64,000 nt of DNA from assembly GCA_016190145.1 (NCBI GenBank), contig JACPRD010000214.1, forward strand, positions 53,306-117,305, read 5' to 3'. The notes beneath the pieces are model-generated. The model was not told the origin of the DNA and did no database searches. It saw only the letters and a list, made by a program, of their open reading frames with translations. Of this stretch, positions 19,512 to 28,052 are shown one piece after another. Position 1 is the first letter of the stretch, and each line of letters opens with the position of its first letter. The position numbers and the translations under genes are program-made. The DNA comes from Planctomycetota bacterium. Lineage in GTDB: Bacteria; Planctomycetota; MHYJ01; WSZJ01.

Positions 19512-20876
19512 ATGGCCGCCTACGAACCCGTCCTCCTCAAGTACGCCAACCAGCCGGGGATGCACACCCTGGAGGCGTACCTGTCGCACGGCGGCTACGG
19601 GGCGGCGAAGAAGGCCCTCGGGATGAAGCCGGTCGAGCTGATCCAGGCCGTGAAGGACTCCGGCCTGCGCGGCCGCGGCGGCGCCGGGTTTCCCACCGGG
19701 TTGAAATGGGGCTTCGTGCCGCCGGTCGAGAAGGTCCCGGGCCCCCGGTACCTCTGCGTCAACGCCGACGAATCCGAGCCGGGCACGTTTAAGGACCGCT
19801 ACATCATGGAGGGCGACCCCCACGAGCTCCTCGAGGGGATCGTCATCACGTGCTGGGCCATCGGCGCGAACACCGCGTACATCTACATCCGCGGGGAGTT
19901 CGTGAAAAGCGCGCGCATCCTCGAGAGGGCCGTCGAGGAGGCGTACCGCCACGGCGCGTTCGGCCCGAACGTCCTTGGAAGCGGATTCAAGCTCGAGTGC
20001 TCCGTCCACCGCGGCGCCGGCGCCTACATCTGCGGCGAGGAAACGGGACTGCTGACCTCGCTCGAGGGCGGCCGCGGCTACCCGCGCATCAAGCCCCCCT
20101 TCCCCGCCGTCGTCGGCCTCTTCGGCCAGCCCACAATCATCAACAACGTCGAGACGATCGCGAACGTCCCGCACATCGTCGAGCGTGGCGCCGCGTGGTT
20201 CAAGTCGATCGGGCCGGCGGAGGACCCGGGGCCGAAGCTCTACTGCATTTCCGGCCACGTGAAGAAGCCTGGATACTACGAGGGACCGATGGGCGTCACC
20301 ATCCGCTCGCTCATCCACGACTACGCGGGCGGCATGATCGACGAGCGCCCGCTCAAAGCCATCATCGCCGGCGGCTCCTCCTGCCCCTGGATCGCCCCCG
20401 ACAAGATCGACACCTGCCTCGGCTTCGAGAGCCTGAAGAAGGTCAAGACGATGTTCGGAAGCGCGGGGACGATCATCCTGAACGATTCCGTGTGCGTGGT
20501 CGACGCGATGTGGAACATCCTGCGCTTTTACGCCCACGAATCCTGCGGCCAGTGCACCCCCTGCCGCGAGGGAACGGGCTGGCTCGCAAAGATCTTCGAG
20601 CGGATCGAGCTCGGCGGCGGCCGCGAGGACGACATCGCGACGATCCTGGACATCTGCGACAACATGCGCGGCAAAACCATCTGCGTGCTCTCGGACGCGG
20701 CGGCCTGGCCGGTGCAGTCGATCCTCGACGTGAAGAACTATCCCGACGCGGCGTGTTTCCGGCCCGAGGTGGAAGCGCACATCAGGGAAAAGCGGTGCCC
20801 GATGGGAAAGCACGCGCCGACGCGGGCCGAGGGAGTGAAGCAGCACGGCCGGATCAGTCCGAGGCTCGTGACCTGA
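19512..20876 (+). CDS. nuoF: NADH-quinone oxidoreductase subunit F
   Basis: A 454-residue 51-kDa subunit that binds NADH, FMN and a [4Fe-4S] cluster. Seen: GLRGRGGAGFPTGLKW (NADH), YLCVNADESEPGTFKDR (FMN), GAGAYICGEETGLLTSLEG, and the cluster ligands ESCGQCTPCREGTGW plus a later Cys. Start ATG follows the nuoE stop by two bases. It ends at a GC hairpin that opens a 149-base gap before nuoG, the only real gap in the operon. Confidence 0.97.
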   Translation: MAAYEPVLLKYANQPGMHTLEAYLSHGGYGAAKKALGMKPVELIQAVKDSGLRGRGGAGFPTGLKWGFVPPVEKVPGPRYLCVNADESEPGTFKDRYIMEGDPHELLEGIVITCWAIGANTAYIYIRGEFVKSARILERAVEEAYRHGAFGPNVLGSGFKLECSVHRGAGAYICGEETGLLTSLEGGRGYPRIKPPFPAVVGLFGQPTIINNVETIANVPHIVERGAAWFKSIGPAEDPGPKLYCISGHVKKPGYYEGPMGVTIRSLIHDYAGGMIDERPLKAIIAGGSSCPWIAPDKIDTCLGFESLKKVKTMFGSAGTIILNDSVCVVDAMWNILRFYAHESCGQCTPCREGTGWLAKIFERIELGGGREDDIATILDICDNMRGKTICVLSDAAAWPVQSILDVKNYPDAACFRPEVEAHIREKRCPMGKHAPTRAEGVKQHGRISPRLVT

Positions 20877-20899
20877 CCGGCGGCGCGGGGCGCCGCCGG
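20877..20899. other. 10-bp perfect GC hairpin after nuoF
   Basis: CCGGCGGCGC and GCGCCGCCGG pair around a GGG loop directly after the nuoF stop codon. No T-run follows, so it looks like an RNA-processing or stability hairpin, or a weak attenuator, within the operon. The rest of the 20900-21025 gap holds no gene. Confidence 0.6.
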
Positions 20900-21025
20900 A
20901 AAAGACAAACCCAAAGGGCAACTTTCAACAGAACGACAACGGCCAAGGGACAAATGAAAACGACGGGTTTGGGGCAGCAAGCGGGTGACGTGGGCGGAAT
21001 CGAGGGGCGCGGAGTTCCACTGTAG

Positions 21026-22666
21026 ATGCCGATAAACCTCACGATCGACGGGAAGCCGGTCACGGGCGAGAAGGGCGAAACCGTCCTTCCGGTCGCGCTG
21101 CGCAACGGCGTCGAGGTTCCATACTTCTGCTACCACCCGGGGCTCTCGCTGTCGGGAAACTGCCGCATGTGCCTCGTGCGCATGACGCCCCCGCCCCCCC
21201 CGCCGCAGAAGCCGGGGCCCGACGGGAAGGTGCCGCCAGGGCCGCCGCCGCCGCGGCCGATGCTCGTGATCGCGTGCATGACGCAGATCGCAGAAGGCAT
21301 GGTCGTCGAGACGAAGACGCCCGACGTCCTCAAGGCGCGCGAAGGCGTCATGGAGTTCGAACTCGTCAACCACCCGCTCGACTGCCCGACCTGCGACCAG
21401 GCCGGCGAGTGCTACCTCCAGGATCACTCGTACGACCACGGGCGGGCGCATGGCCGCATGTACGAAGAGCGGCACATGAAGCACACGAAGTCGCTCGGCC
21501 CGAATATCTCGATCTGGGGCAGCCGCTGCATCGTTTGCTCGCGCTGCGTGCGCTTCTGCGACGAGGTCTCGGGCACCGGCGAGCTCTGCATCGTGAATCG
21601 CGGCGACCACAGCGTCGTCGACGTCTTCCCGGGGCACCCGCTCGACAACGGCCTGTCGATGTGCACCGAGGACGTCTGCCCGGTCGGCGCGCTCATTTCC
21701 GAGGACTTCAAGTTCAAGGCGCGCGTCTGGTTCACGCGCACCACGAAGACGCTCTGCGCCTCCTGCTCGCTCGGCTGCAACGTCGACGCCGACACGATGG
21801 CGGAGGCGATCGTGCGGGTGAAGCCGCGCGAGAACCGCGAAGTCAACGACTGGTGGATGTGCGACCAGGGACGCATGTCGTACAAGCAGCAGGGTTCGCC
21901 GGAGCGGCTGGTCGAGGCCCGCGTGGACGGCAAGACGGCGACGCGGGCGGAAGGTGTGAAGGAGGCGTACCGTAGGTTCGCGGGCGCGGGCGCCGGGATT
22001 GCGGGCCTCGTGAGCCTCTGGAACACGAACGAAGAGATCTTCCTGTTCCGGCGGCTCCTGCGCGTGCTCGAGGCGGCCGCGCCGGCGGGGACGATCGCCA
22101 GGCCGGACGCGGCGCCGGTGAAGTTCCGCGCGTTCGAGATCCAGGGCGACCGCAACCCGAACCGGGCGGGCGCGCGGCTCGTGCTCGGAACCGAGGTCGC
22201 CGACGGCGGCGCGGCGGCCGTCGTGAAGGCGATCGAAGCGGGCAAAGTCACGGCGCTGCTCGTCGTCAACGCTGCGCCGGAATACGCGATGCCGGCCGGC
22301 CTCGAGGCCGCGCTCGGCAAGCTCCGGACGCTCGTCGTCGCCGACGTCTTCCAGGGCTCGCCGCTCGCCGCGAAAGCCCACGTCGTCCTGCCCGCCACCC
22401 TTCACTGGGAACAGGACGGCACGTTCGTAAACGTCGACGGCCGCGTCCAGCGCGCGCGGCCGGCCGTGGCGCCCCCTGGCGACGCGGCGCCCGCGCTCGA
22501 TATGCTCCAGGAAATGATCAACCAGCACCCACCCGGCGGCGCCGGCGTGCTGTCGGGTGACGGCGTCTTCCGCCAGTTGGGGGCGGAGGTCGCCGCGTTC
22601 AGGGAAATGACCTACAAGGACCTCGGGGAGTCGGGACTCGCCGTCAGGCAGACCGCGGCGAAGTAA
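21026..22666 (+). CDS. nuoG: NADH-quinone oxidoreductase subunit G (short form, Pro-rich insertion)
   Basis: A 546-residue 75-kDa-type subunit, shorter than the about 900 residues of E. coli NuoG because the molybdopterin-like region is reduced. The N-terminal [2Fe-2S] ferredoxin domain has Cys35, Cys46, Cys49 and Cys84. Between Cys49 and Cys84 lies a Pro/Gly-rich insertion (residues about 54-78), so the gap is 34 residues instead of about 13. Downstream ligands are HPLDCPTCDQAGEC, CIVCSRCVRFC, CTEDVCPVG and CASCSLGC. The start lacks a strong Shine-Dalgarno. The C-terminal half keeps a degenerate molybdopterin oxidoreductase fold (VVLPATLHWEQDGTFVN). Confidence 0.94.
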   Translation: MPINLTIDGKPVTGEKGETVLPVALRNGVEVPYFCYHPGLSLSGNCRMCLVRMTPPPPPPQKPGPDGKVPPGPPPPRPMLVIACMTQIAEGMVVETKTPDVLKAREGVMEFELVNHPLDCPTCDQAGECYLQDHSYDHGRAHGRMYEERHMKHTKSLGPNISIWGSRCIVCSRCVRFCDEVSGTGELCIVNRGDHSVVDVFPGHPLDNGLSMCTEDVCPVGALISEDFKFKARVWFTRTTKTLCASCSLGCNVDADTMAEAIVRVKPRENREVNDWWMCDQGRMSYKQQGSPERLVEARVDGKTATRAEGVKEAYRRFAGAGAGIAGLVSLWNTNEEIFLFRRLLRVLEAAAPAGTIARPDAAPVKFRAFEIQGDRNPNRAGARLVLGTEVADGGAAAVVKAIEAGKVTALLVVNAAPEYAMPAGLEAALGKLRTLVVADVFQGSPLAAKAHVVLPATLHWEQDGTFVNVDGRVQRARPAVAPPGDAAPALDMLQEMINQHPPGGAGVLSGDGVFRQLGAEVAAFREMTYKDLGESGLAVRQTAAK

Positions 22667-22706
22667 GAGGGGGTAAACAGCCATCCGTATCTGGGACCTG
22701 GTCGTC

Positions 22707-23705
22707 GTGGTGGCGGTGTTCGGGACCGTCATGAACGCCGTCCCCATCCTCGTGTGGGCCGAGCGGAGAGTCTCCGCATGGGTCCAGGATCGCGTCGGCC
22801 CCAACCGCGTCGGCCCGTGGGGACTTTTCCAGCCCATCGCCGATGCCCTCAAGCTCCTCTTCAAGGAAGACATCGTCCCCGACGGCGTCGACCGCGTCCT
22901 CTTCGTCCTCGCCCCCGCCTTCGCCTTCATCCCCGCCGCCCTCATCGTCACCGTCATCCCGTTCGGCGCCCCCATGATGGTGCAGGGCGAACCCCTCCAG
23001 CTCCAGGTCTGCCGCGGCAACGTCGGCATCCTCCTCTTCCTCGCCTTGACAGGCCTCGGCGTCTACGGCATCGCCTTCGCCGGCTACGCCTCCAACAACA
23101 AGTTCGCCCTCCTCGGCGGCCTCCGCGCCTCCGCGCAGGTCGTGAGCTACGAAATCGCCATGGGCCTCGCCATCGTCTCCATCCTCATGAGCTCCCAGTC
23201 CGTCGACATGAACGCCATCGTCGCCGACCAGACCGGCACGTGGATGGGCTTCGTCCCCCGCTGGAACGTCCTCCGCCAGCCGATCGCCTTCGTCGTTTTC
23301 CTCGTCGCCGCATTCGCCGAATCGAACCGCCTGCCGTTCGACCTCCCCGAGTGCGAGGCCGAGCTCGTCGGCGGCTACCACACCGAGTACTCCTCCATGA
23401 AGTTCTCCCTGTTCTTCCTCGGCGAATACACCGCCATGTTCGCCTCGTGCTGCATGATCACCACCCTGTTCCTCGGCGGCTGGTCCCTCCCCGGCATGAA
23501 CCTCGCCAGCACGTCCATCCCCTTCTCCCTCCTCACCGTCGGCGTCTTCTTCGCCAAGGTCTCCCTCCTCCTCTTCTTCTACATCATCATCCGCTGGACC
23601 CTCCCGCGCTTCCGGTTCGACCAGCTCATGCAGCTCGGCTGGAAAACCCTCATCCCGCTCGCCCTCGCCAACATCATCCTCACGGGGGTCCTCGCCCAGC
23701 GATGA
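22707..23705 (+). CDS. nuoH: NADH-quinone oxidoreductase subunit H
   Basis: A 332-residue membrane subunit contacting the quinone tunnel. Motifs: WAERRVSAWVQDRVGPNRVGPWG, LFQPIADALKLLFKED, FAESNRLPFDLPECEAELVGGYHTEYSSM. The GTG at 22707 is the first ordinary start but cuts into helix 1. An ATC at 22683, 8 bases after the purine run AGAGGGGG, would give a fuller N-terminus (xRIWDLVVVVAVFG). So the real start may be an ATC codon, or an ATG misread as ATC. nuoJ follows directly (ATGA overlap); nuoI is not between them. Confidence 0.93.
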   Translation: MVAVFGTVMNAVPILVWAERRVSAWVQDRVGPNRVGPWGLFQPIADALKLLFKEDIVPDGVDRVLFVLAPAFAFIPAALIVTVIPFGAPMMVQGEPLQLQVCRGNVGILLFLALTGLGVYGIAFAGYASNNKFALLGGLRASAQVVSYEIAMGLAIVSILMSSQSVDMNAIVADQTGTWMGFVPRWNVLRQPIAFVVFLVAAFAESNRLPFDLPECEAELVGGYHTEYSSMKFSLFFLGEYTAMFASCCMITTLFLGGWSLPGMNLASTSIPFSLLTVGVFFAKVSLLLFFYIIIRWTLPRFRFDQLMQLGWKTLIPLALANIILTGVLAQR

Positions 23706-24259
23706 ACCTCCGCGACTTCTTCTTCGTCCTGTTCTCCTTCCTCGCCGTCTTCGGCGCGTTCCTCACCGTCACGCGCCGCAGCCCCATGTACTCCGCCATG
23801 TCCCTCCTCGTCTTCTTCGGCGCCATCTCCGGCGTCATGATGATCCTCGCCGCGCCGTTCCTCGCCCTCATGCAGATGATGGTCTACGCCGGCGCCATCC
23901 TCGTCCTGTTCCTGTTCGTCATCATGCTGCTGTCCCTGCGCAAGGAAGAGCTCGGCGGCGAGCGGCCGTGGCCGCTTCAGCTGCTCGCCGGATGCGGCTG
24001 CGCCGTGCTGTTCGGCCTCCTGGCCGTCGCCATCCTCCGCGCGGAACTCCCCAGGACCGCCCCCGCACTCGGGCCGGAGTTCGGCTCGCCCGAAGCCGTC
24101 GGCCGGGCGATGTTCTCGGAGTACGTCCTGGCGTTCGAAATCGTCTCCGTGCTCATCCTCGCGGCCACGCTCGGAGCGGTCGTCCTCGCCAAGAAGCACC
24201 TCGAACCGCCCGCCGCCGAGGAAACGCCGGCGCCGCCGCACGGGGAGGCCCATCACTAG
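23702..24259 (+). CDS. nuoJ: NADH-quinone oxidoreductase subunit J
   Basis: A 185-residue membrane subunit with five hydrophobic helices. It has the family segment MMVYAGAILVLFLFVIMLL (third helix with the conserved Tyr-Ala-Gly) and FEIVSVLILAATLGAVVLAKK. The ATG overlaps the nuoH stop codon by four bases, exactly where nuoI normally lies. A His-rich tail ends the protein. Confidence 0.95.
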   Translation: MNLRDFFFVLFSFLAVFGAFLTVTRRSPMYSAMSLLVFFGAISGVMMILAAPFLALMQMMVYAGAILVLFLFVIMLLSLRKEELGGERPWPLQLLAGCGCAVLFGLLAVAILRAELPRTAPALGPEFGSPEAVGRAMFSEYVLAFEIVSVLILAATLGAVVLAKKHLEPPAAEETPAPPHGEAHH

Positions 24260-24574
24260 ATGATCACCCTCCCCAACTGCCTCCTCCTCTCGGCCCTCCT
24301 CTTCGCAACCGGCGTCTTCGGCGTCGTCGCCCGCCGGAACGCTCTCATCGTCCTCATGTCCGTCGAGCTCATGCTCAACGGCGTCAACGTGGCCTTCGTC
24401 GCCTTCGCCCGGTTCTACCCCGGCGGCGCGGGCGCCCCCGCCGGACACGTCTTCGTCCTCCTGACCATGGCCGTCGCCGCCGCGGAAGCGGCCGTCGGCC
24501 TCGCGATCGTGCTCGCCTGGTTCCGCAACCGCAAGACCACCGACACCGATGAGATGAGGACGATGCGCTGGTGA
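24260..24574 (+). CDS. nuoK: NADH-quinone oxidoreductase subunit K
   Basis: A 104-residue subunit with three helices, including the conserved helix glutamates (MSVELMLNGVNVAFVAF; AVAAAEAAVGLAIVLAWFR) of the proton channel. It starts immediately after the nuoJ stop and overlaps nuoL (GTGA). The C-terminal NRKTTDTDEMRTMRW tail is hydrophilic. Confidence 0.96.
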   Translation: MITLPNCLLLSALLFATGVFGVVARRNALIVLMSVELMLNGVNVAFVAFARFYPGGAGAPAGHVFVLLTMAVAAAEAAVGLAIVLAWFRNRKTTDTDEMRTMRW

Positions 24575-26541
24575 ACGACGCCTCCCGCTGCCTGGAACTG
24601 GTCCCCCTCCTCTGCCTCGCGGGCTTCCTCGCGAACGGCCTCTTCGGCCGCCGCTGGAGCCGCGATACCGCGGGCGTCGTCGGCACCGCCGCTTCCGTCG
24701 CGTCCTTCCTCTGCGCCGTGGTCGTCGCGCGCGAGCTCCTGCGCACCGACCTCCCGGTCCGCGCCGACCTCTGGTCGTGGATCGACATCGGCGAGCTCAA
24801 CGTCAGGTTCGGATTCGTCGCCGACCGCCTCTCCGTCGTCATGCTCCTCGTCGTCACCGGCGTCGGGTCGCTCATCCACCTTTACTCCGTGGGCTACATG
24901 TCCCACGACAGCTCCCCCGCGCGGTACTTCGCCTATCTCAACCTGTTCATGTTCTCCATGCTCGTCCTCGTCCTCGCCGACAACCTGCTCGTCATGTTCG
25001 TCGGCTGGGAAGGCGTCGGCCTGTGCTCCTACCTCCTCATCGGGTTCTGGTTCGAGGACCCCGAAAAGGCCAGCGCCGGGAAAAAGGCCTTCATCGTCAA
25101 CCGCATCGGCGACTTCGGTTTCCTCCTCGGCCTCTTCGGCATCTTCATCGTCTTCCACAGCCTCGACTTCGACACCATCAACAACATGATCCCGGCCGTC
25201 CAGGACCGCCTCACCGGGAACATCCCCGTCTTCCCCTTCACCATGGTCACCGCCATCACCCTGTGCCTCTTCGTCGGCGCCACCGGCAAGTCCGCCCAGA
25301 TCCCCCTCTACGTCTGGCTCCCCGACGCCATGGCCGGCCCGACGCCGGTGTCCGCCCTCATCCACGCCGCCACCATGGTCACCGCGGGCGTCTACATGAT
25401 CGCCCGCCTCTCGCACCTGTTCGTCCTCGCCCCCGCAACCCTCGCCGTCGTGGCCGGCGTCGGCGCCGCCACCGCCGTCTTCGCCGCTCTCATGGGCCTC
25501 GCCCAGAACGACATCAAGAAAGTCCTCGCCTACTCCACCGTCTCCCAGCTCGGCCTCATGTTCGTCGCCATGGGCACCGCCGCCTTCTCCGCCGGCATCT
25601 TCCACCTCTTCACGCACGCCTTCTTCAAGGCCCTCCTCTTCCTCGGCGCCGGCTCCGTCATCCACGCGATGAGCGGCGAGCAGGACATGCGCCGCATGGG
25701 CGGACTCCGGGGACGCATGCCGGCCACCTTCGGCACGATGTTCATCGGCGCCCTCGCCATCGCCGGCATCCCCCCGTTCGCGGGCTTCTTCTCGAAGGAC
25801 GAAATCATCTGGAGCGCCTGGAACGCCCCCGGCCCCCAGCGCATCGTCCTCGGCGTCCTCGCCAGCCTCGCCAGCGTCATGACCGCCTTCTACATGTTCA
25901 GGCTGATCGCGATGACCTTCCTGGGAAGCGGCCGCGGCTCGGCCGAGGCCCACTCGCACGCGCACGAGTCGCCGTGGACGATGACGCTGCCTCTCGCGGT
26001 CCTCGCGACGCTCTCGTGCGTCGCGGGGTTCCTGAACGTTCCCGAACTGCTGCACGGCGGCGCGCGGTTCTCGAAGTTCCTCGAGCCCGTCCTCGCCGCG
26101 GCGCCCGCCCACGCCGGGGAGCACGCGTCCCACGGCGCGGAGGCGGGAGTCATGGTGCTCTCCACGATCCTGGCCTTCGCCGCCGGCGGCGCCGCGCTCT
26201 GGATCTACGTGAAGCACCCCGGCCTGCCCGCGGCGTTCTTCCGCCGCTCCCCCGCGCTCGCGGGCCTGCACGCGATCGTGCGCGACAAGTTCTACATCGA
26301 CGAGTTCTACGACCGCGCCGTGGTCCGCCCGATCCGCACGACCGCCCTCCTCCTCTGGATCTTCGTCGACGTCCTCGTCATCGACATGACCGTCAACGTC
26401 GCGGCGCTCGTCGCCGAACTGCTCTCCGAAAGCCTGCGCCGCCTCCAGGACGGACTCATCGGCACCTACGCCGTCTGGTTCCTCGCCGGCAGCATGCTCG
26501 TCCTCGGATACTTCCTCTGGCAGCTGGGAGGCGCCGGATGA
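24571..26541 (+). CDS. nuoL: NADH-quinone oxidoreductase subunit L
   Basis: A 656-residue antiporter-like proton-pumping subunit with about 15-16 helices. Seen: FVGWEGVGLCSYLLIGFW with the key Glu, PLYVWLPDAMAGPTPVSALIHAATMVTAGVY, LAQNDIKKVLAYSTVSQLG and FTHAFFKALLFLGAGSVIH. A His-containing loop (AHSHAHESP) lies near residue 470, and the C-terminal lateral helix region is present. GTG start overlapping nuoK; the end overlaps the nuoM ATG. Confidence 0.97.
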   Translation: MNDASRCLELVPLLCLAGFLANGLFGRRWSRDTAGVVGTAASVASFLCAVVVARELLRTDLPVRADLWSWIDIGELNVRFGFVADRLSVVMLLVVTGVGSLIHLYSVGYMSHDSSPARYFAYLNLFMFSMLVLVLADNLLVMFVGWEGVGLCSYLLIGFWFEDPEKASAGKKAFIVNRIGDFGFLLGLFGIFIVFHSLDFDTINNMIPAVQDRLTGNIPVFPFTMVTAITLCLFVGATGKSAQIPLYVWLPDAMAGPTPVSALIHAATMVTAGVYMIARLSHLFVLAPATLAVVAGVGAATAVFAALMGLAQNDIKKVLAYSTVSQLGLMFVAMGTAAFSAGIFHLFTHAFFKALLFLGAGSVIHAMSGEQDMRRMGGLRGRMPATFGTMFIGALAIAGIPPFAGFFSKDEIIWSAWNAPGPQRIVLGVLASLASVMTAFYMFRLIAMTFLGSGRGSAEAHSHAHESPWTMTLPLAVLATLSCVAGFLNVPELLHGGARFSKFLEPVLAAAPAHAGEHASHGAEAGVMVLSTILAFAAGGAALWIYVKHPGLPAAFFRRSPALAGLHAIVRDKFYIDEFYDRAVVRPIRTTALLLWIFVDVLVIDMTVNVAALVAELLSESLRRLQDGLIGTYAVWFLAGSMLVLGYFLWQLGGAG

Positions 26542-28052
26542 ACTACCCCGTCCTCACCACCCTCATCCTCGCGCCCCTCGCGGGCGCCGCCCTGCTCGCG
26601 TTCCTCCCCCGCGAGAACCGGAAAGAACTCCGCCTCGGCGCCCTGTTCGTCACCGTGTTCGTCTTCCTCCTCTCCATCCCCCTCTGGACACGCTTCCGCA
26701 CCGGCTCCGCCGAAATGCAGTTCGTCGAAAGCCGCGCGTGGATCCCGGCCCTCGGCGTCACCTACAAACTCGGCGTCGACGGCATCTCCGTCCTCCTCGT
26801 CCTCCTCACCACCCTCCTCATGCCCGTCTGCGTCCTCGCCTCCTGGAACATCACCGACCGCGCCCGCGAGTACTTCGCCTCCTTCCTCGTCCTCGAAAGC
26901 GCCATGATCGGCGCGTTCTCGGCCCTGGACCTGCTGCTGTTCTACGTTTTCTGGGAAGCGATGCTCATCCCGATGCTGCTGCTGATCGGGGTGTGGGGCG
27001 GCCCGCGGCGCGTCTACGCGGCGCTCAAGTTCTTCCTCTATACGGTCGTCGGCTCGCTGCCCATGTTCATCGCGATCCTGTACCTCTACTTCGCCGCGGG
27101 CGTGAACTCCTTCGACGCGGAGAAGATCTCCGCCGCGCTCCAGACCTCGCCCCTCGAGTCCGGCCCCGCGCGCCTCTGCTTCCTCGCCTTCGCCCTCGCC
27201 TTCGCCGTCAAGGTCCCCCTCTTCCCCCTCCACACATGGCTCCCCGACGCGCACGTCGAGGCCCCGACCGCAGGCTCCGTCATCCTCGCGGGCGTCCTGC
27301 TCAAGATGGGCACCTACGGCTTCCTCCGCTTCGCCGTCCCCCTCTTCCCGGACGCCGCCGCCCATTACCTCCCGTGGATCGTGGCGCTCGCGGTGATCGG
27401 CATCATCTACGGCTCGCTCATGTGCCTCGCGCAGGAGGACATGAAGAAGCTCATCGCGTACTCCTCCGTCGCCCACCTCGGCTTCGTCGTCCTCGGCATG
27501 TTCTCGTTCACCGAGATGGGCGTCTCCGGCGCCGTCCTCCAGATGGTCAACCACGGCGTCTCCACCGGCGCCCTGTTCCTCTGCGTCGGCGTCCTCTACG
27601 AACGCCGCCACACCCGCCTCCTCGACGACTTCGGCGGCATCGCGAAGATCATGCCGGGGTTCGCCGTAGTCCTCGTCCTCGTCACCCTCTCTTCGATCGG
27701 CCTCCCCGGCACCAACGGGTTCGTCGGCGAGTTCCTCATCCTGCTCGGCTCGTTCGAGGCCAGCAAGTGGCCCGCAATCCTCGCCGCCACCGGCGTCGTC
27801 CTCGGCGCCGCCTACATGCTCTGGATGGTCCAGAAAGTCCTCTTCGGAAAAATCCTCCACGAGGAAAACGAACACCTCGGCGACATGCACGGCCGTGAAT
27901 GGGCCGCCCTCGTCCCCCTCCTCTTCCTCGTCTTCGCCATCGGCCTCTTCCCCAACGCCTTCCTCAGCCGCGTCGCCCCCAGCGTGCGCAAACTTAACTC
28001 GCAGGTCCATGAAGCCCTGCTGAAGTCGCGGGCCGTTGAGGAGCCGCGCTGA
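26538..28052 (+). CDS. nuoM: NADH-quinone oxidoreductase subunit M
   Basis: A 504-residue antiporter-like subunit. Motifs: LLLFYVFWEAMLIPMLLLIG (key Glu), KVPLFPLHTWLPDAHVEAPTAGSV, CLAQEDMKKLIAYSSVAHLG, QMVNHGVSTGALFL. ATG at 26538 overlaps the nuoL stop by four bases; the stop TGA shares its last base with the nuoN ATG (TGATG). Confidence 0.97.
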   Translation: MNYPVLTTLILAPLAGAALLAFLPRENRKELRLGALFVTVFVFLLSIPLWTRFRTGSAEMQFVESRAWIPALGVTYKLGVDGISVLLVLLTTLLMPVCVLASWNITDRAREYFASFLVLESAMIGAFSALDLLLFYVFWEAMLIPMLLLIGVWGGPRRVYAALKFFLYTVVGSLPMFIAILYLYFAAGVNSFDAEKISAALQTSPLESGPARLCFLAFALAFAVKVPLFPLHTWLPDAHVEAPTAGSVILAGVLLKMGTYGFLRFAVPLFPDAAAHYLPWIVALAVIGIIYGSLMCLAQEDMKKLIAYSSVAHLGFVVLGMFSFTEMGVSGAVLQMVNHGVSTGALFLCVGVLYERRHTRLLDDFGGIAKIMPGFAVVLVLVTLSSIGLPGTNGFVGEFLILLGSFEASKWPAILAATGVVLGAAYMLWMVQKVLFGKILHEENEHLGDMHGREWAALVPLLFLVFAIGLFPNAFLSRVAPSVRKLNSQVHEALLKSRAVEEPR

